Assembly (NCBI GenBank): GCA_020354625.1
Contig: CP070651.1
Location: 4,216,651 to 4,267,167, forward strand
Direction: 5' to 3'
Origin: Trueperaceae bacterium
Lineage (GTDB): Bacteria > Deinococcota > Deinococci > Deinococcales > Trueperaceae
DNA length: 50,517 nucleotides
Numbering within the stretch: position 1 is the first letter of the stretch; each line of letters begins with the position of its first letter. Under the pieces are notes generated by a model. It was not told the DNA's origin, ran no database searches, and saw nothing but the letters and a program-made list of their open reading frames with translations. Of this stretch, positions 34,537-43,135 are shown piece after piece. A program made the translations under genes and the position numbers.

Positions 34537-35744
34537 CGGCGCAACTCCCAGTAGCTCGGCGGGGCCTCGGTCCATGTCGGCATGCTCAAGCCATCCGAAT
34601 CGAAGACGATCTCGCCGGCCCGCAGCGTCATCAGGCATCTGAGCCGTTTGTCACCCACCAGCTTGGCCGCCCCACAGTCTGTGAAGCCGAAACGGCCGCG
34701 CTCGAGCTGCAGCACCGTCACATCCGCCTCCGCCCCTTCGCTCAACGTGCCGAGCTCACTCCGGCCGATTTCACGGGCCGGAGTCACCGTCGAGCGGTAG
34801 ATGACGTCTTCGAGGCTCAGACCGATGTTCAGACACTTCGACATGGTGGTCTGCATGTCGATGACGGGTCCGTTGACGTTGCCGATATGCAAATCGGTGC
34901 TGATCGAATCCGGACCGAAGCCCCCTTCGATGGCGGGCACGGCCTTGCGGAACCAGAAGCTGCCGGCACCGTGCCCGACGTCGAAGATGATGCCCTTCTC
35001 CCTGGCTTCAAAGAGGAAGGCTTGGGGACGGCTCTCTTCGTCCAAGATGGGGAACTGTTGGGCGTATACGTGGGTGTGGATATCCCCTGGCCGCATCTTC
35101 TCGAGCAGCAGCTCGCGGTAGGGACGCTCCGGGCGGGGCCAGAAATCGAACATGACGTGTTTTTGGCAGAGCTCTGCTGCTTCGATGGCCCGGTCGACCG
35201 CTATCCAAGGCTGGTGGACGTCGTCCCACGGTTCACGGGTCCAGTAGTGGGCGGTCTTGATCCCCACGCAGAGTTCAGGGTAGGCGAGTACCGTCGCCGC
35301 GGCGAGTTCGGGGTCCATCTCGTCGGGATCCTGTTCGAAGTCGCCGAGCATGCCCGACTTGACGATGTTGACATACGCCAGAATGCGCGTCTTGGCCAGA
35401 TCGATGACGGTGCGTTTGAAGTGGAGGAAGTGCTTGGCTCCTGCCGTGCCGGTGTCGACCACGGTGGTGACGCCCGAGCGGAACGAGTGATGATCGGCAA
35501 TCACGCTCAACCCTTCGGGTTCACGGGTGTGGTGGACGTGAACGTGGATGTCGATCAGTCCCGGGACGACGTAGAGACCCTCGAGCTCGACGACCCTGAT
35601 TGCCTGCGTGGGGTCCAGCTCTGGTGCCACCTTCGCGACACGACCGTCTCTGATGGCTACGTCCATGACCCCGTTGCGGTGGTTGGCGGGGTCGATCACG
35701 TGGCCGCCCCGTAGGAGCAGGTCGACGTTAGCTTTCTCTGCCAT
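34533..35744 (-). CDS. Amidohydrolase/deacetylase-family metallohydrolase
   Basis: The 403-residue enzyme starts at ATG 35744 behind AAGGAGG. The binuclear-type metal site is visible: HVHVH after GLID (HxH), a probable carboxylated Lys in VGIKTAHY, His in IHTHVYAQ and in FDVGHGAG, and Asp in STDLH. The overall pattern matches the EF_0837/AHA_3915-like amidohydrolases, annotated variously as dihydroorotase-like or deacetylase. It is translationally coupled to a SelA/DgaE-like enzyme, a pairing I recall from other genomes. The substrate is not proven; pyrimidine biosynthesis is unlikely given the neighbour. Confidence 0.9.
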   Translation of the reverse strand: MAEKANVDLLLRGGHVIDPANHRNGVMDVAIRDGRVAKVAPELDPTQAIRVVELEGLYVVPGLIDIHVHVHHTREPEGLSVIADHHSFRSGVTTVVDTGTAGAKHFLHFKRTVIDLAKTRILAYVNIVKSGMLGDFEQDPDEMDPELAAATVLAYPELCVGIKTAHYWTREPWDDVHQPWIAVDRAIEAAELCQKHVMFDFWPRPERPYRELLLEKMRPGDIHTHVYAQQFPILDEESRPQAFLFEAREKGIIFDVGHGAGSFWFRKAVPAIEGGFGPDSISTDLHIGNVNGPVIDMQTTMSKCLNIGLSLEDVIYRSTVTPAREIGRSELGTLSEGAEADVTVLQLERGRFGFTDCGAAKLVGDKRLRCLMTLRAGEIVFDSDGLSMPTWTEAPPSYWELRR

Positions 35745-35774
35745 AAGTCCTCCTTATCGAGCGAGCATTGTTTG

Positions 35775-36016
35775 GTGATGAGTGCTGCGAACGTTCGTGT
35801 CTGGGCCGGTCTACATCCGATTATGTGTCTGGAAGAGAGGTGATGGGTGATGAGTAATGGGTGATGAGTGCTGCGAAGTTCGCGGCTGGGGTCCGTCTAC
35901 TCTGACGGTTGCGTCTTCGAAGCCAGGTGCTCCAAAACCGTTTTCGTTCGCGGGTGCCTCACGCATTACCCATGACCCTCTTGCCCTTGCCCCACTCATC
36001 ACCGTTCACTCATCAC
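35775..36016. repeat. Heptamer-based inverted repeat (family R3), copy 2
   Basis: From 35840 the DNA reads as back-to-back heptamers GTGATGG, GTGATGA, GTAATGG, GTGATGA, GTGCTGC. The last two also occur at 35775-35788, so there are two direct copies about 86 bp apart. From about 35964 to 36016 the complementary words appear (ATTACCC, CACTCAT, CACCGTT, CACTCAT, CACTGTC). The element thus has opposed arms around ~90 bp of unrelated sequence. It fills the intergenic gap between the amidohydrolase promoter and the epimerase 3' end. Confidence 0.8.
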
Positions 36017-36018
36017 TG

Positions 36019-36744
36019 TCAATCGGCTTTGGGCCTAGCCAGCGGTTCCCAGCCGAGAAGGCGCTCAGCCTTCGACATGTTCATGAGCCTGTATTCGTAG
36101 TCGCCGCTGATGGTAAACGCCTGAAATCCCCCTCGAAATTCGAGGGCAGACAGAACGGCCCGGGCGACGTCCTCTCCCGTCGTGTTGATCGTCGGCACGC
36201 CGGGCTCGGTCTCTGCCAGCCACCTTTGGGTCGGTGTCGGATGGCAAAGGCGTAAGGCGTTAACGTCCATGTTCCAAGTCCGGCTCGCGTTTAAACAGAC
36301 CTCTTCGCCGAGACGCTTGGTGAACCCGTAGAGGTCGGTGGCGTCGGGGGGGAGGGCTTCATCCGAGAAATATCTATCTTTGTCCGGATTCTGACCGACG
36401 CCGCTGTAGACCGACATGGTGCTGGTGTATACGGCCAGGGTGATGCCGGCCGCCGCCGCTGCCCTGAGGGCAAAGTAGAGACCTTTGACGTTGACGTCGA
36501 AGGCCGACTCCAAGCCGGGAATCTCGTCCCAGTCGATACTTCCCATGGCCATGTAGACGAGGGCGTCCATCCCTTCGACCGCTTTGGTGAGCGTCTTGTA
36601 GTCCGTGACATCACCAGCTAGAAACTCGAGCGAGGTGTCTTCGGGAGGTCTCAGGTCGAAGAGTCTAAGGGTGTGTGACGCGGCCAGCGCCGGCACGGTG
36701 AGCGTGCCGACCAAACCGCTTGCCCCGATCACGAGAACGCGCAT
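36019..36744 (-). CDS. NAD-dependent epimerase/dehydratase (extended SDR)
   Basis: The start at ATG 36744 lies behind GGAGGAGG; product 241 residues. It begins MRVLVIGASGLVGTLTVPAL with the GxxGxxG dinucleotide motif. FLAGDVTDY follows at the adenine-ribose strand, then LVYMAM. Ser/Thr in STMSVYSG and the catalytic pair YGFTK complete the site. At 241 residues it is shorter than typical sugar-nucleotide epimerases (~310), with a reduced substrate domain. A nucleoside-diphosphate sugar is the usual substrate, but this one is not identifiable. It is last in its direction before an R3 repeat. Confidence 0.88.
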   Translation of the reverse strand: MRVLVIGASGLVGTLTVPALAASHTLRLFDLRPPEDTSLEFLAGDVTDYKTLTKAVEGMDALVYMAMGSIDWDEIPGLESAFDVNVKGLYFALRAAAAAGITLAVYTSTMSVYSGVGQNPDKDRYFSDEALPPDATDLYGFTKRLGEEVCLNASRTWNMDVNALRLCHPTPTQRWLAETEPGVPTINTTGEDVARAVLSALEFRGGFQAFTISGDYEYRLMNMSKAERLLGWEPLARPKAD

Positions 36745-36868
36745 GTTTGCCTCCTCCACCATCACTGTAAACCGAGAAGGCCAGCGTACGGTGAACAGAC
36801 TGCTTGTCTCTGGAGCAAACCGAGATGGTAGTGGGGGACTTCCGGTATGCTGCTTGGGAGGATTTAGT

Positions 36869-36897
36869 GTATAGCCGGCGGGAACCGTCGGCTATAC
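36869..36897. other. 9-bp hairpin upstream of the DUF4399 gene
   Basis: GTATAGCCG (36869-36877) pairs with CGGCTATAC (36889-36897) around an 11-nt loop, 40 bp before the GTG start at 36938. No T-run follows. It may be an operator or a 5' leader hairpin. Confidence 0.55.
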
Positions 36898-36937
36898 GCT
36901 CGTAACCGAGCGCGGAGTCCTCAGCGAGGAGGATGAT

Positions 36938-37960
36938 GTGAGACAGGTCTTGGTTGTTCTGATTGCCGGTGTGGTTCTTCAGGTCATCTTTGGCCAAGCT
37001 CAAAGCCCTATGGTGGAAGCTGAACAGGGCTTAGCCGAGATCAGCACCGCAGAGGTGCTCACGTTCGCCCACGAAACGGCGGTGCGAGGAGCCTGGTCCC
37101 AGCTCATCAGAACCGACAACGGCGTCGCCATGAGCCTCCGCACCTTCGATCTCGACCCGGGCGGCGCCTACACCGTCTGGTGGGTGATCTTCAACACGCC
37201 GCAGGGCTGCAGCCCTGCGGATGATGGGATGCCCGTTTGCGGTGAGGACGACATCTTCGACGCACGGGGTAGGGTATCACCCAACCCGGATGCGACCATT
37301 TCCGTCACCTGGGCCGCAAGCAACGTGATCAGTGACGACGGCTTCGGCAACTTCTGCGGCTGGCTGCAAAAGGGACAAGCGATGGGCGAGGTGCTGTTTG
37401 GCCCCGGGCTGGTCGATCCCCGCGGTGCCGAAGTGCATCTGGTGGTCCGCAGTCACGGCCGGGCCAGTACCTATCGGAACGCCCTCTATACACAGCTGAA
37501 CTCGTCTGAGTCGCGTTGCCGGGCCTGTGTGGACCAGCAGTTTTCCATCCATATGCCTGCTGAGCATATGGCTGATCCTATGGGGCCCGAAGGAGCCCGC
37601 TCACCTTCACCGGCAGATGCCAGGGCCTATTTCGTCGATCTCGCCGACGGCGACGCCGTCACGAGCCCTCTGATCGTTCAGTTCGGACTCGAGGGGATGG
37701 AGGTTGTTCCCGCCGGTACCGAGGCGCCCGACTCGGGCCATCACCACCTGCTCATCGATACCGATGTTGCGATGCTCGACCTGAACGCGCCACTGCCGTC
37801 GACCGAGACCGTCAGGCATTTCGGTCAAGGGCAGACGGAAGCCACGCTCGAGCTCGAGCCGGGGACCTACACCTTACAGCTGCTGTTGGGCAACCATAGC
37901 CACATCCCCCACGATCCTCCGGTGATGTCCGAAAAGATCACGGTGATCGTTGGGGAGTGA
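36938..37960 (+). CDS. Exported protein with C-terminal DUF4399 domain
   Basis: The 340-residue protein starts at GTG 36938 behind GAGGAGG. A Sec signal MRQVLVVLIAGVVLQVIFGQAQ is followed by a ~200-residue beta-rich domain with four Cys-containing patches (QGCSPADDGMPVCG, FCGWLQ, RCRACVDQQ). The last ~95 residues match DUF4399: AYFVDLADGDAVTSPLIVQF, then GHHHLLID, HFGQGQTEATLEL, and TYTLQLLLGNHSHIPHDPPV. The clustered His suggest metal binding, but this is not shown. The protein is periplasmic or extracellular. It is convergent with the sulfide:quinone oxidoreductase gene. Confidence 0.85.
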   Translation: MRQVLVVLIAGVVLQVIFGQAQSPMVEAEQGLAEISTAEVLTFAHETAVRGAWSQLIRTDNGVAMSLRTFDLDPGGAYTVWWVIFNTPQGCSPADDGMPVCGEDDIFDARGRVSPNPDATISVTWAASNVISDDGFGNFCGWLQKGQAMGEVLFGPGLVDPRGAEVHLVVRSHGRASTYRNALYTQLNSSESRCRACVDQQFSIHMPAEHMADPMGPEGARSPSPADARAYFVDLADGDAVTSPLIVQFGLEGMEVVPAGTEAPDSGHHHLLIDTDVAMLDLNAPLPSTETVRHFGQGQTEATLELEPGTYTLQLLLGNHSHIPHDPPVMSEKITVIVGE

Positions 37961-38002
37961 CCTTTAGCCCGGTCCTGTACACGTTCATGCCCCCTTGGCT
38001 CT

Positions 38003-39220
38003 TCAGGCGCGGCCTCGCATCATGCCGTGCCAGTAGAGTTGGGGGAGGACGTAGCGTTTCAACAGATACATGTCCAGGCGCTCTTTGGTCTGATCGACCG
38101 GGAAGGTCGGCTTGTAGGCGTTGCCGTAGGTGAACTCGGCCAAGACCAGCTTGCCATAGCCTGTTAATAGCGGGCAGGAAGAGTAGCCGTCGTAGGTGGC
38201 TTCGAGCGTCTTTTCTGCCATGACCGCCAGCAGATTTTTGACCAAGACCGGTGCCTGCTTCCTTACGGCTGCCCCGGTTTTGGCGGTCGGTAGGGCGGCT
38301 ACGTCGCCCAAGGTGAAGACGTTGGGGTAGTCGGGGTGTTGCAGGGTGTGCTTGTCGACCTTGACCCAGCCCTCGTCGGGACCGTCTCGGTAGGCCAGCT
38401 TGCTGCGCCTGATGAAATCCGGAGCGCTTTGGGGTGGGGTCACGTGGATCATGTCGAAGGGGATCACGGCCTGACGGAGCACCTCACCCGAGGTGGGATC
38501 GCGTACGTCGAAGACGGCCTCTTTGCGCTCGGCACGGATTTCTACGAGGTTGTGGTGAAAGCGCATGTCGATGCCGCGTTCCAGTACGATTCGCTCGAGC
38601 GTCTCGTTGATTTCGGGTACGCCCAACAGCTTCGTGCCTGCAAACGCGCCGATCACCTTGGCTCGATCGCGCAGGCCGTGACGTCGAAAGTAATCTTCTG
38701 CCAGATACATGATCTTCTGCGGCGCACCACCGCACTTGACCTGGCCGAGCGCGTTGGTAAAAACGGCGTTACCCCCCTTGAATTGACGGAGGGTTTCCCA
38801 GGTATATTCGGCGGTCTCGAAGGCGTAATTGCTGCAGATGCCGTTGGTGCCTAGGTTCTCTTTGAGACCCTTGACCGCACTCCAGTTGAGTTGGATGCCT
38901 GGGGCCACCACCAGATAGTCGTACGTGAGCTCTTGGCCACTCTTGGTGGTGACCGTGTTTTCGTCGGGATCGATCTCTTCGGCACGGTCTTTGATCCAAT
39001 GGACCCCCTTGGGGATATAGTTCGCTTCGTTGCGAACGGTGGCTTCCTTTTTCACCACGCCGGCGCCGACCAGGGTCCATAAGGGTTGGTAGAAGTGCTT
39101 GTCAGAAGGCTCGATCAGAGCGATATCCGGTCGATCGAGGGCGCGTGTCAAGCGGGCGGCCACGGTGATGCCGGCTGAGCCTCCGCCGATGATGAGGATG
39201 TGGTGATGTGTGTGTTTCAT
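38003..39220 (-). CDS. sqr: Sulfide:quinone oxidoreductase
   Basis: ATG 39220 lies 9 bp after AAAGGGG and gives 405 residues; the long upstream extension of the frame is not protein-like. The FAD motif HILIIGGGSAGITVAARL opens the protein. Two redox Cys sit in VKCGGAPQKIMYL and GYSSCPLLTGYGKLVLAEF, the pattern of the mitochondrial SQOR-like type. VFTLGDVAALP binds the flavin ribityl. It oxidises sulfide to sulfane sulfur and reduces quinone at the membrane, for energy or detoxification. The only candidate control site is an ATACC-N7-GGTAT palindrome 61 bp upstream of the start, overlapping a possible -10. Confidence 0.93.
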   Translation of the reverse strand: MKHTHHHILIIGGGSAGITVAARLTRALDRPDIALIEPSDKHFYQPLWTLVGAGVVKKEATVRNEANYIPKGVHWIKDRAEEIDPDENTVTTKSGQELTYDYLVVAPGIQLNWSAVKGLKENLGTNGICSNYAFETAEYTWETLRQFKGGNAVFTNALGQVKCGGAPQKIMYLAEDYFRRHGLRDRAKVIGAFAGTKLLGVPEINETLERIVLERGIDMRFHHNLVEIRAERKEAVFDVRDPTSGEVLRQAVIPFDMIHVTPPQSAPDFIRRSKLAYRDGPDEGWVKVDKHTLQHPDYPNVFTLGDVAALPTAKTGAAVRKQAPVLVKNLLAVMAEKTLEATYDGYSSCPLLTGYGKLVLAEFTYGNAYKPTFPVDQTKERLDMYLLKRYVLPQLYWHGMMRGRA

Positions 39221-39240
39221 CCATGACCCCTTTGCTACGA

Positions 39241-39297
39241 GAAGTGGGTATGATGGTTCCCCACTTCGACAGTACACCAAATACCACCCTAGGGTAT
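39241..39297. promoter_or_regulatory. Candidate CsoR/CstR-type operator and leader hairpin of sqr
   Basis: ATACC-N7-GGTAT occupies 39281-39297 and contains the perfect palindrome ACCCTAGGGT. On the minus strand TTCAAT-N17-TATACC could be the promoter, with the site over the -10. GAAGTGGG (39241-39248) and CCCACTTC (39260-39267) form a further hairpin in the leader. The same 17-bp arrangement recurs at 49765. The remaining 39298-39645 shows no gene. Confidence 0.5.
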
Positions 39298-39645
39298 AGG
39301 GACATTTGTCCATAGATTGAAGCTGTTTCGACCTGCTGAGAGCGGAGTTCAGCGGGCAAGTTACCAAAGCATGTTTGGAGGGGAGAGGTGGGTATGACGT
39401 AGGAGCGCTGCAAGGGCTAGGTCGAGAACAAAACATCTTTGTGTAGTTGCACAACCCATCACGGCCCACCCTTTATTCCCCTGAACCCTTGTTCGATCTG
39501 TGAGGGACGACTTCTTGCAACCCTCACCTGCGAGTTTCTTTGGCGCTTCTACGGCGATCGATCATCGAACGTCACCCAAAAGTAGGACCCACGAATCCTT
39601 CTTTCTGAGGAGGCAGACCATCGATTGAGTCGCTAAGGTAGGAAT

Positions 39646-39855
39646 ATGACGACACCTTGGTATCTATTCCCATTCGTAGGTCTTTGGTTGCTTATGGCGG
39701 CCATCTTGACCTTGACGGGCCGATTGATCGGGATCGTGGTGGGCTTGACGGTTATTGCGATCGGGTTGGCGTTTTCCCTAACGATGATTGGGGCAGTGGT
39801 GGGTGTGCCCGTGGCCCTGCTGGGCTTGCTGCTTATTACGCGCAGCCTTTTCTAA
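39646..39855 (+). CDS. Small two-helix membrane protein
   Basis: The 69-residue protein starts at ATG 39646 (MTTPWYLFPF) behind AAGGTAGG. It is almost wholly hydrophobic, with two helices (~6-30 and ~32-65) separated by a GRL turn. No family is recognised. Its TAA stop (39853-39855) lies inside the inverted end of an R2 element that begins at 39850, so the last Phe and the stop are both encoded by the element's TTCTAA. The next gene downstream on this strand is another small membrane protein. It diverges from sqr. Confidence 0.6.
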   Translation: MTTPWYLFPFVGLWLLMAAILTLTGRLIGIVVGLTVIAIGLAFSLTMIGAVVGVPVALLGLLLITRSLF

Positions 39856-39959
39856 ACCGTCTTTCGGTGATCTTGGCACTGCCAAGATCACCCGAGCAGA
39901 GCGAGGTTAAGCAAATGCGTTCAGTTTGCGTGACAAGTGCACTGAAAGCCGGTTTAGAA
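39850..39959. repeat. R2 element, copy A (complete)
   Basis: This 110-bp element has inverted ends TTCTAAACCGTCTTTCGGTG (left) and, complemented, TTCTAAACCGGCTTTCAGTG (right). An internal hairpin with arms TGATCTTGGCA and TGCCAAGATCA (39869-39891) adjoins the left end. It is ~90% identical by eye to the copy at 46303-46408. It supplies the stop codon of the upstream gene. Confidence 0.9.
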
Positions 39960-40072
39960 CGAGTTTCCGTGGCCTGAGGCCATTTCAAGAATCGCCTCGA
40001 GTTTGGCTCCGAAGCGATTCTACCGAGCGAAACGAGCTTGGCAGACGGTCGGGATGTCGGAGAGGAGAGAAT

Positions 40073-40441
40073 ATGCAATCTACGAGTGTCTTACCCGCAA
40101 GGGTCGGTAGGACGACCGGTTCTACGCAAAAAAGTTGGATCTGGGTAGCGGTTGCGGGAAGCTCTGTCTCTTTACTAGGTCTTTTTTTGCTGTTCGATCA
40201 GGGTTTCAACACCGGTGTAGGCAATGCCTGGGCACTCGTCACCCTGCTCTTCGCCGTGGGTCTGTTGGTCGAGGCCTTTCAAGCTCATGACAAAGGGGCC
40301 TGGGAAAGCATCACCTCGATCCCGTTCGCCATCGGCACGTTCATGCTCACTACACTGGTGTGCACCTTCTTCCCTTTCGATGCCGGCCTCCTGTGGCCCG
40401 CTTTCATCATCGCGGCCGCTCTACCTACCCTACGCACCTGA
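40073..40441 (+). CDS. Four-helix membrane protein, paralogue of the gene at 49314-49682
   Basis: The start at ATG 40073 follows GAGAGGAGAG; product 122 residues. Four hydrophobic segments are visible (~22-43, 50-66, 77-95, 100-116). The last strand of sequence, LLWPAFIIAAALPTLRT, and the motif VGLLVEAFQ are shared with the protein encoded at 49314-49682; the two are clear paralogues that begin MQ and end PTLRT. The layout is reminiscent of LiaF/DUF5668-type membrane domains, but I do not claim membership. Function unknown. Confidence 0.75.
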   Translation: MQSTSVLPARVGRTTGSTQKSWIWVAVAGSSVSLLGLFLLFDQGFNTGVGNAWALVTLLFAVGLLVEAFQAHDKGAWESITSIPFAIGTFMLTTLVCTFFPFDAGLLWPAFIIAAALPTLRT

Positions 40442-40480
40442 GATCTTCGCCCACCACCACATGGGTTGGGCCAACCTGGA

Positions 40481-41701
40481 TCAGGGGCTGGTCCAATCAT
40501 CTACCAGATTCCCCCTACATTCGTCCACCGGTAGAAATGGCAAGGCATTGGTGGGGAACTTGCTGAGATCGAGGGCGACATTGAAGCTGACCGAGCTGGG
40601 ACCGCCGATGTGGGTGCTTTCAAGCGAATCGAAGCCAGCGATGACTTCGAGCTCCTCGTTGTGACGAATGAAGAAACTCCCCCCCACCAACTTCAGGGCT
40701 TTGAATCCGGGGATGCTGTTCAGGTGGTCGTTGTTGCTGATGTATACGTCACCGTCTACGCTCTCGAGTACGCCGAAGCCTCCGAGGCTCGCTACCTGGT
40801 CGTTATTCTCGATAAACAGGCTACCGCCGACCGAATAGAGGGCCGCAAACGAGTCGAGGCGTTCGAGGGTGTTGTTGACGCCGATGGCGAAGTTTCCCCC
40901 CACCGATCGCAACGAGGCAAAGGGATCGAGATCAGAAAGGACCTCGTTGGTGGCGATCGTAAAGTGACCTCCGACAGATTGCAAGGAGCTGAAGTGACCG
41001 GCATGCTGCAGGGAAGTGTTTTTGAGGAGTCCGAGATCTCGACCGATGTGCTTGAGCGCTGCAAAGCCGTCGATGGTCGTGAGCCGGCTGTTTTCCAAGA
41101 TCGCAAAGTCGTTGCCGACGCGCTGCAGTGCCTCAAAGCCCGTGACCGCTTGTAAATGGGGATTTCTCAGGATGTAGAAATCCCCGCCGACGCTCTCGAG
41201 GGTCGGGAAGGGTGGGATACGTTGAAGCGACACGTTTCTGCCGATTCCGAAGCATCCGCGGATACGCTTCAATGAAGAGAAACCGTCGATTTGCTCCAAC
41301 CGGGTGGTTTCGTCGATCAGGAAATCTCCACCGATGTTTTTGAGATGCTCGAACCCCTTGAGCACCTGCTGCGCGTAGAGATTTTGGATGCGGAGATTTC
41401 CGGTGACTTCCTCGAGCGCATCTAGCGGGCTGAGATCGAGCACCGCGTCCCCGGTAACGGTGAGCGTCCCTTCGATGGTGATGATTCCTGCCAAGGTGTC
41501 GATCTCGTCTTGCGAGCTGACGGTGACGTCGCCGCCTCGGATGGTCACGTGTGCCGGTGGGGTGGGAAGATCGGTCTGAGGTAGCAGTTCCCTGGCGTGG
41601 CTTGCCGCGCAGGCAAAGGAAGACACCCACACCATCAGCACGACAAGTAAAGGAGTACCCGTTTCAAGAAGGGGGCTAGTGAACACTCGTTGGCAGGTCA
41701 T
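40481..41701 (-). CDS. Exported receptor-L-like (leucine-rich) repeat protein
   Basis: ATG 41701 lies 8 bp after AGGAGG; GTG 41710 overlaps that site. The 406-residue product has a signal-like N-terminus ending near FACAASHA. From about residue 75 on there are about eleven 22-24-residue repeats of the form L-x-x-V/I-G-G-x-F-x-I-x-x-N-x-x-L-x-x-I-x-G-F. This is the pattern of receptor L-domain or BspA-like leucine-rich repeats, a beta-solenoid with a binding face. A short C-terminal cap has one Cys (DECRGNLVDDW). It is probably on the cell surface or in the periplasm, binding another macromolecule. Ligand unknown. Confidence 0.82.
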   Translation of the reverse strand: MTCQRVFTSPLLETGTPLLVVLMVWVSSFACAASHARELLPQTDLPTPPAHVTIRGGDVTVSSQDEIDTLAGIITIEGTLTVTGDAVLDLSPLDALEEVTGNLRIQNLYAQQVLKGFEHLKNIGGDFLIDETTRLEQIDGFSSLKRIRGCFGIGRNVSLQRIPPFPTLESVGGDFYILRNPHLQAVTGFEALQRVGNDFAILENSRLTTIDGFAALKHIGRDLGLLKNTSLQHAGHFSSLQSVGGHFTIATNEVLSDLDPFASLRSVGGNFAIGVNNTLERLDSFAALYSVGGSLFIENNDQVASLGGFGVLESVDGDVYISNNDHLNSIPGFKALKLVGGSFFIRHNEELEVIAGFDSLESTHIGGPSSVSFNVALDLSKFPTNALPFLPVDECRGNLVDDWTSP

Positions 41702-41849
41702 GTCACGCACCTCCTAGCCGTGCAGACCAGACCGGATTGACGTTCGCTACATCATCATGCGCACTTCATCACCGGCGTGACAAGAGGCAAATGTCCCCCA
41801 TGCCACCCTGGGTGATCAGGTGCCGGGTACCCTGGGAAGTAATGAAACG

Positions 41850-42194
41850 CTACCTGTTTGGTGCCGGCCCAGCAGCCTCGACACCTTCAGGAGCTGAAGG
41901 CGCGAAACGCTCGAAGTTCTGTTTGAACATTTCGGCGACCTTGCGTGCCTGGCTGCCATAGGCCGCAGGATCGTTCCACGTCTGTTTAGGATCCAAGATG
42001 TTCGACCGCACGCCTGGGCACGAATTTGGGATGCTGAGTTGGAATAGGTTGTCAACGGTTCTGTATAGCTCACTTTAATCAGGCGGCTTTCGAGTGCGGC
42101 ATTGATCATGGCCCTGGTCAATCCGATCGGCATGCGCTTGCCGATCCCGTAAGGCCCTCCGGTCCAGCCGCTGTTGAGGTAAGCTGACGCCACC
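41850..42194 (-). pseudogene. pckA: 3' remnant of phosphoenolpyruvate carboxykinase (ATP), frameshifted
   Basis: Leftward from 42194 the frame reads [32 protein letters not shown] and VSYTE, the conserved C-terminal region of ATP-type PEPCK. After VSYTE a one-base deletion shifts the frame. Reading then continues in a second frame as [46 protein letters not shown], ending at TAG 41850-41852, which is the normal C-terminus. Everything upstream of the GWTGG region (about 400 residues) is missing: the next bases belong to a gene on the other strand. It is a dead fragment left by a rearrangement. Confidence 0.9.
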
Positions 42195-43112
42195 ATGGTT
42201 TTGGGCGAACCCCTGAGCTTCTTCCTCTTTGAAGTAATGGTCTTGTTTCTGCTCGTTGTCTGCCTCTATTTCGGCGTGCGTAAGAAGCGTCTTCCGGCGA
42301 CTTCAGTTGTACTCGAATTGACGGTCTTTATCATCTACGGTCTCTCTCTCGAGAGCATAGCCGTTGCCGCCGGGTTTTACGAGTACGCTCCTTTCACGGT
42401 CGAAGTTTGGCTCGTACCCTTGGTGATCGGTGTGGGTTGGGGCGTGATCGGGTTTTCAGCCATGTGGTTTAGCGACAGCCTCAATATGCCTCAATGGTCT
42501 AAGCCCTTTCTAGATGCCTTGCTCGCCTTGCTGATCGATCTCGGTATGGATACGGTCGCCATTCGTGACAGCTACCCGTTCGATGGTCAGAACATGGGCA
42601 TGTGGAGTTGGGGTCTGGAACTTGATGCCCAGTGGTTTGGGGTGCCCTACGGTAACTTTCTAACCTGGTGGGTGGTCGTCTTCATCATGTCGAACTCGTT
42701 ACGGGGCGGTCGGTACCTCGCCCTCTGGTTTGAGAAGCGGTGGTTGACGTGGATCTATCCCGTCATCGCGTTGACAGTGGCCTTGCCGGTCTTTCTACTG
42801 TTACTCTTAACCTTCGCCGGAGCCTTTGACTACAGAACCCTTCTTCTCCTGGTCGGCGTTTCCATTGCCATCTGCTTTGTCAATGTACAAGGTATCCAAG
42901 AGAGGCTCACGTGGCTTCGGGACGCCCCCGTCTTTCTGGTTCCTTTGGCATTTCACCTCTTCTTTCTCACCCTGATGCTTTGGCGCAGGCTCCACCTCGA
43001 CTCGCCGGGAATTCTGCTCAGTGCGCTCTTTGCCTTTGCTCTTCACCATTTGATTCTATTTGTTGCCGGACGACGAGCCCACCGAGTCTTGTCAGAAATT
43101 GAAGCCGCATAA
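42195..43112 (+). CDS. Carotenoid-biosynthesis-like (CruF/DUF422-type) membrane protein
   Basis: The 305-residue protein has seven or eight hydrophobic helices. The stretch [15 protein letters not shown]...GMWSW...[13 protein letters not shown] resembles the D-x3-D-P...G-x-W-x-W...GVP-x-x-NF-x-GW signature of CruF/DUF422 proteins, which include bacterioruberin and gamma-carotene hydratases. The N-terminus [16 protein letters not shown] also fits. The usual Pro after the second Asp is missing and no other carotenoid gene is in view, so the function is tentative. The start codon sits at the junction with the pckA remnant, and no good ribosome site is visible, so the gene was probably brought here by the rearrangement. 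Confidence 0.6.
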   Translation: MVLGEPLSFFLFEVMVLFLLVVCLYFGVRKKRLPATSVVLELTVFIIYGLSLESIAVAAGFYEYAPFTVEVWLVPLVIGVGWGVIGFSAMWFSDSLNMPQWSKPFLDALLALLIDLGMDTVAIRDSYPFDGQNMGMWSWGLELDAQWFGVPYGNFLTWWVVVFIMSNSLRGGRYLALWFEKRWLTWIYPVIALTVALPVFLLLLLTFAGAFDYRTLLLLVGVSIAICFVNVQGIQERLTWLRDAPVFLVPLAFHLFFLTLMLWRRLHLDSPGILLSALFAFALHHLILFVAGRRAHRVLSEIEAA

Positions 43113-43135
43113 AACACACGGCCTCAGGCAGAGAA

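Noticed and set aside
34887-35714. Rightward ORF of 275 codons
   Set aside because: Antisense to the amidohydrolase gene; no start signal and no domain.
35775-36016. CRISPR-like array
   Set aside because: Repeat units are 7 bp with no spacers, and arms are inverted; no cas genes are present.
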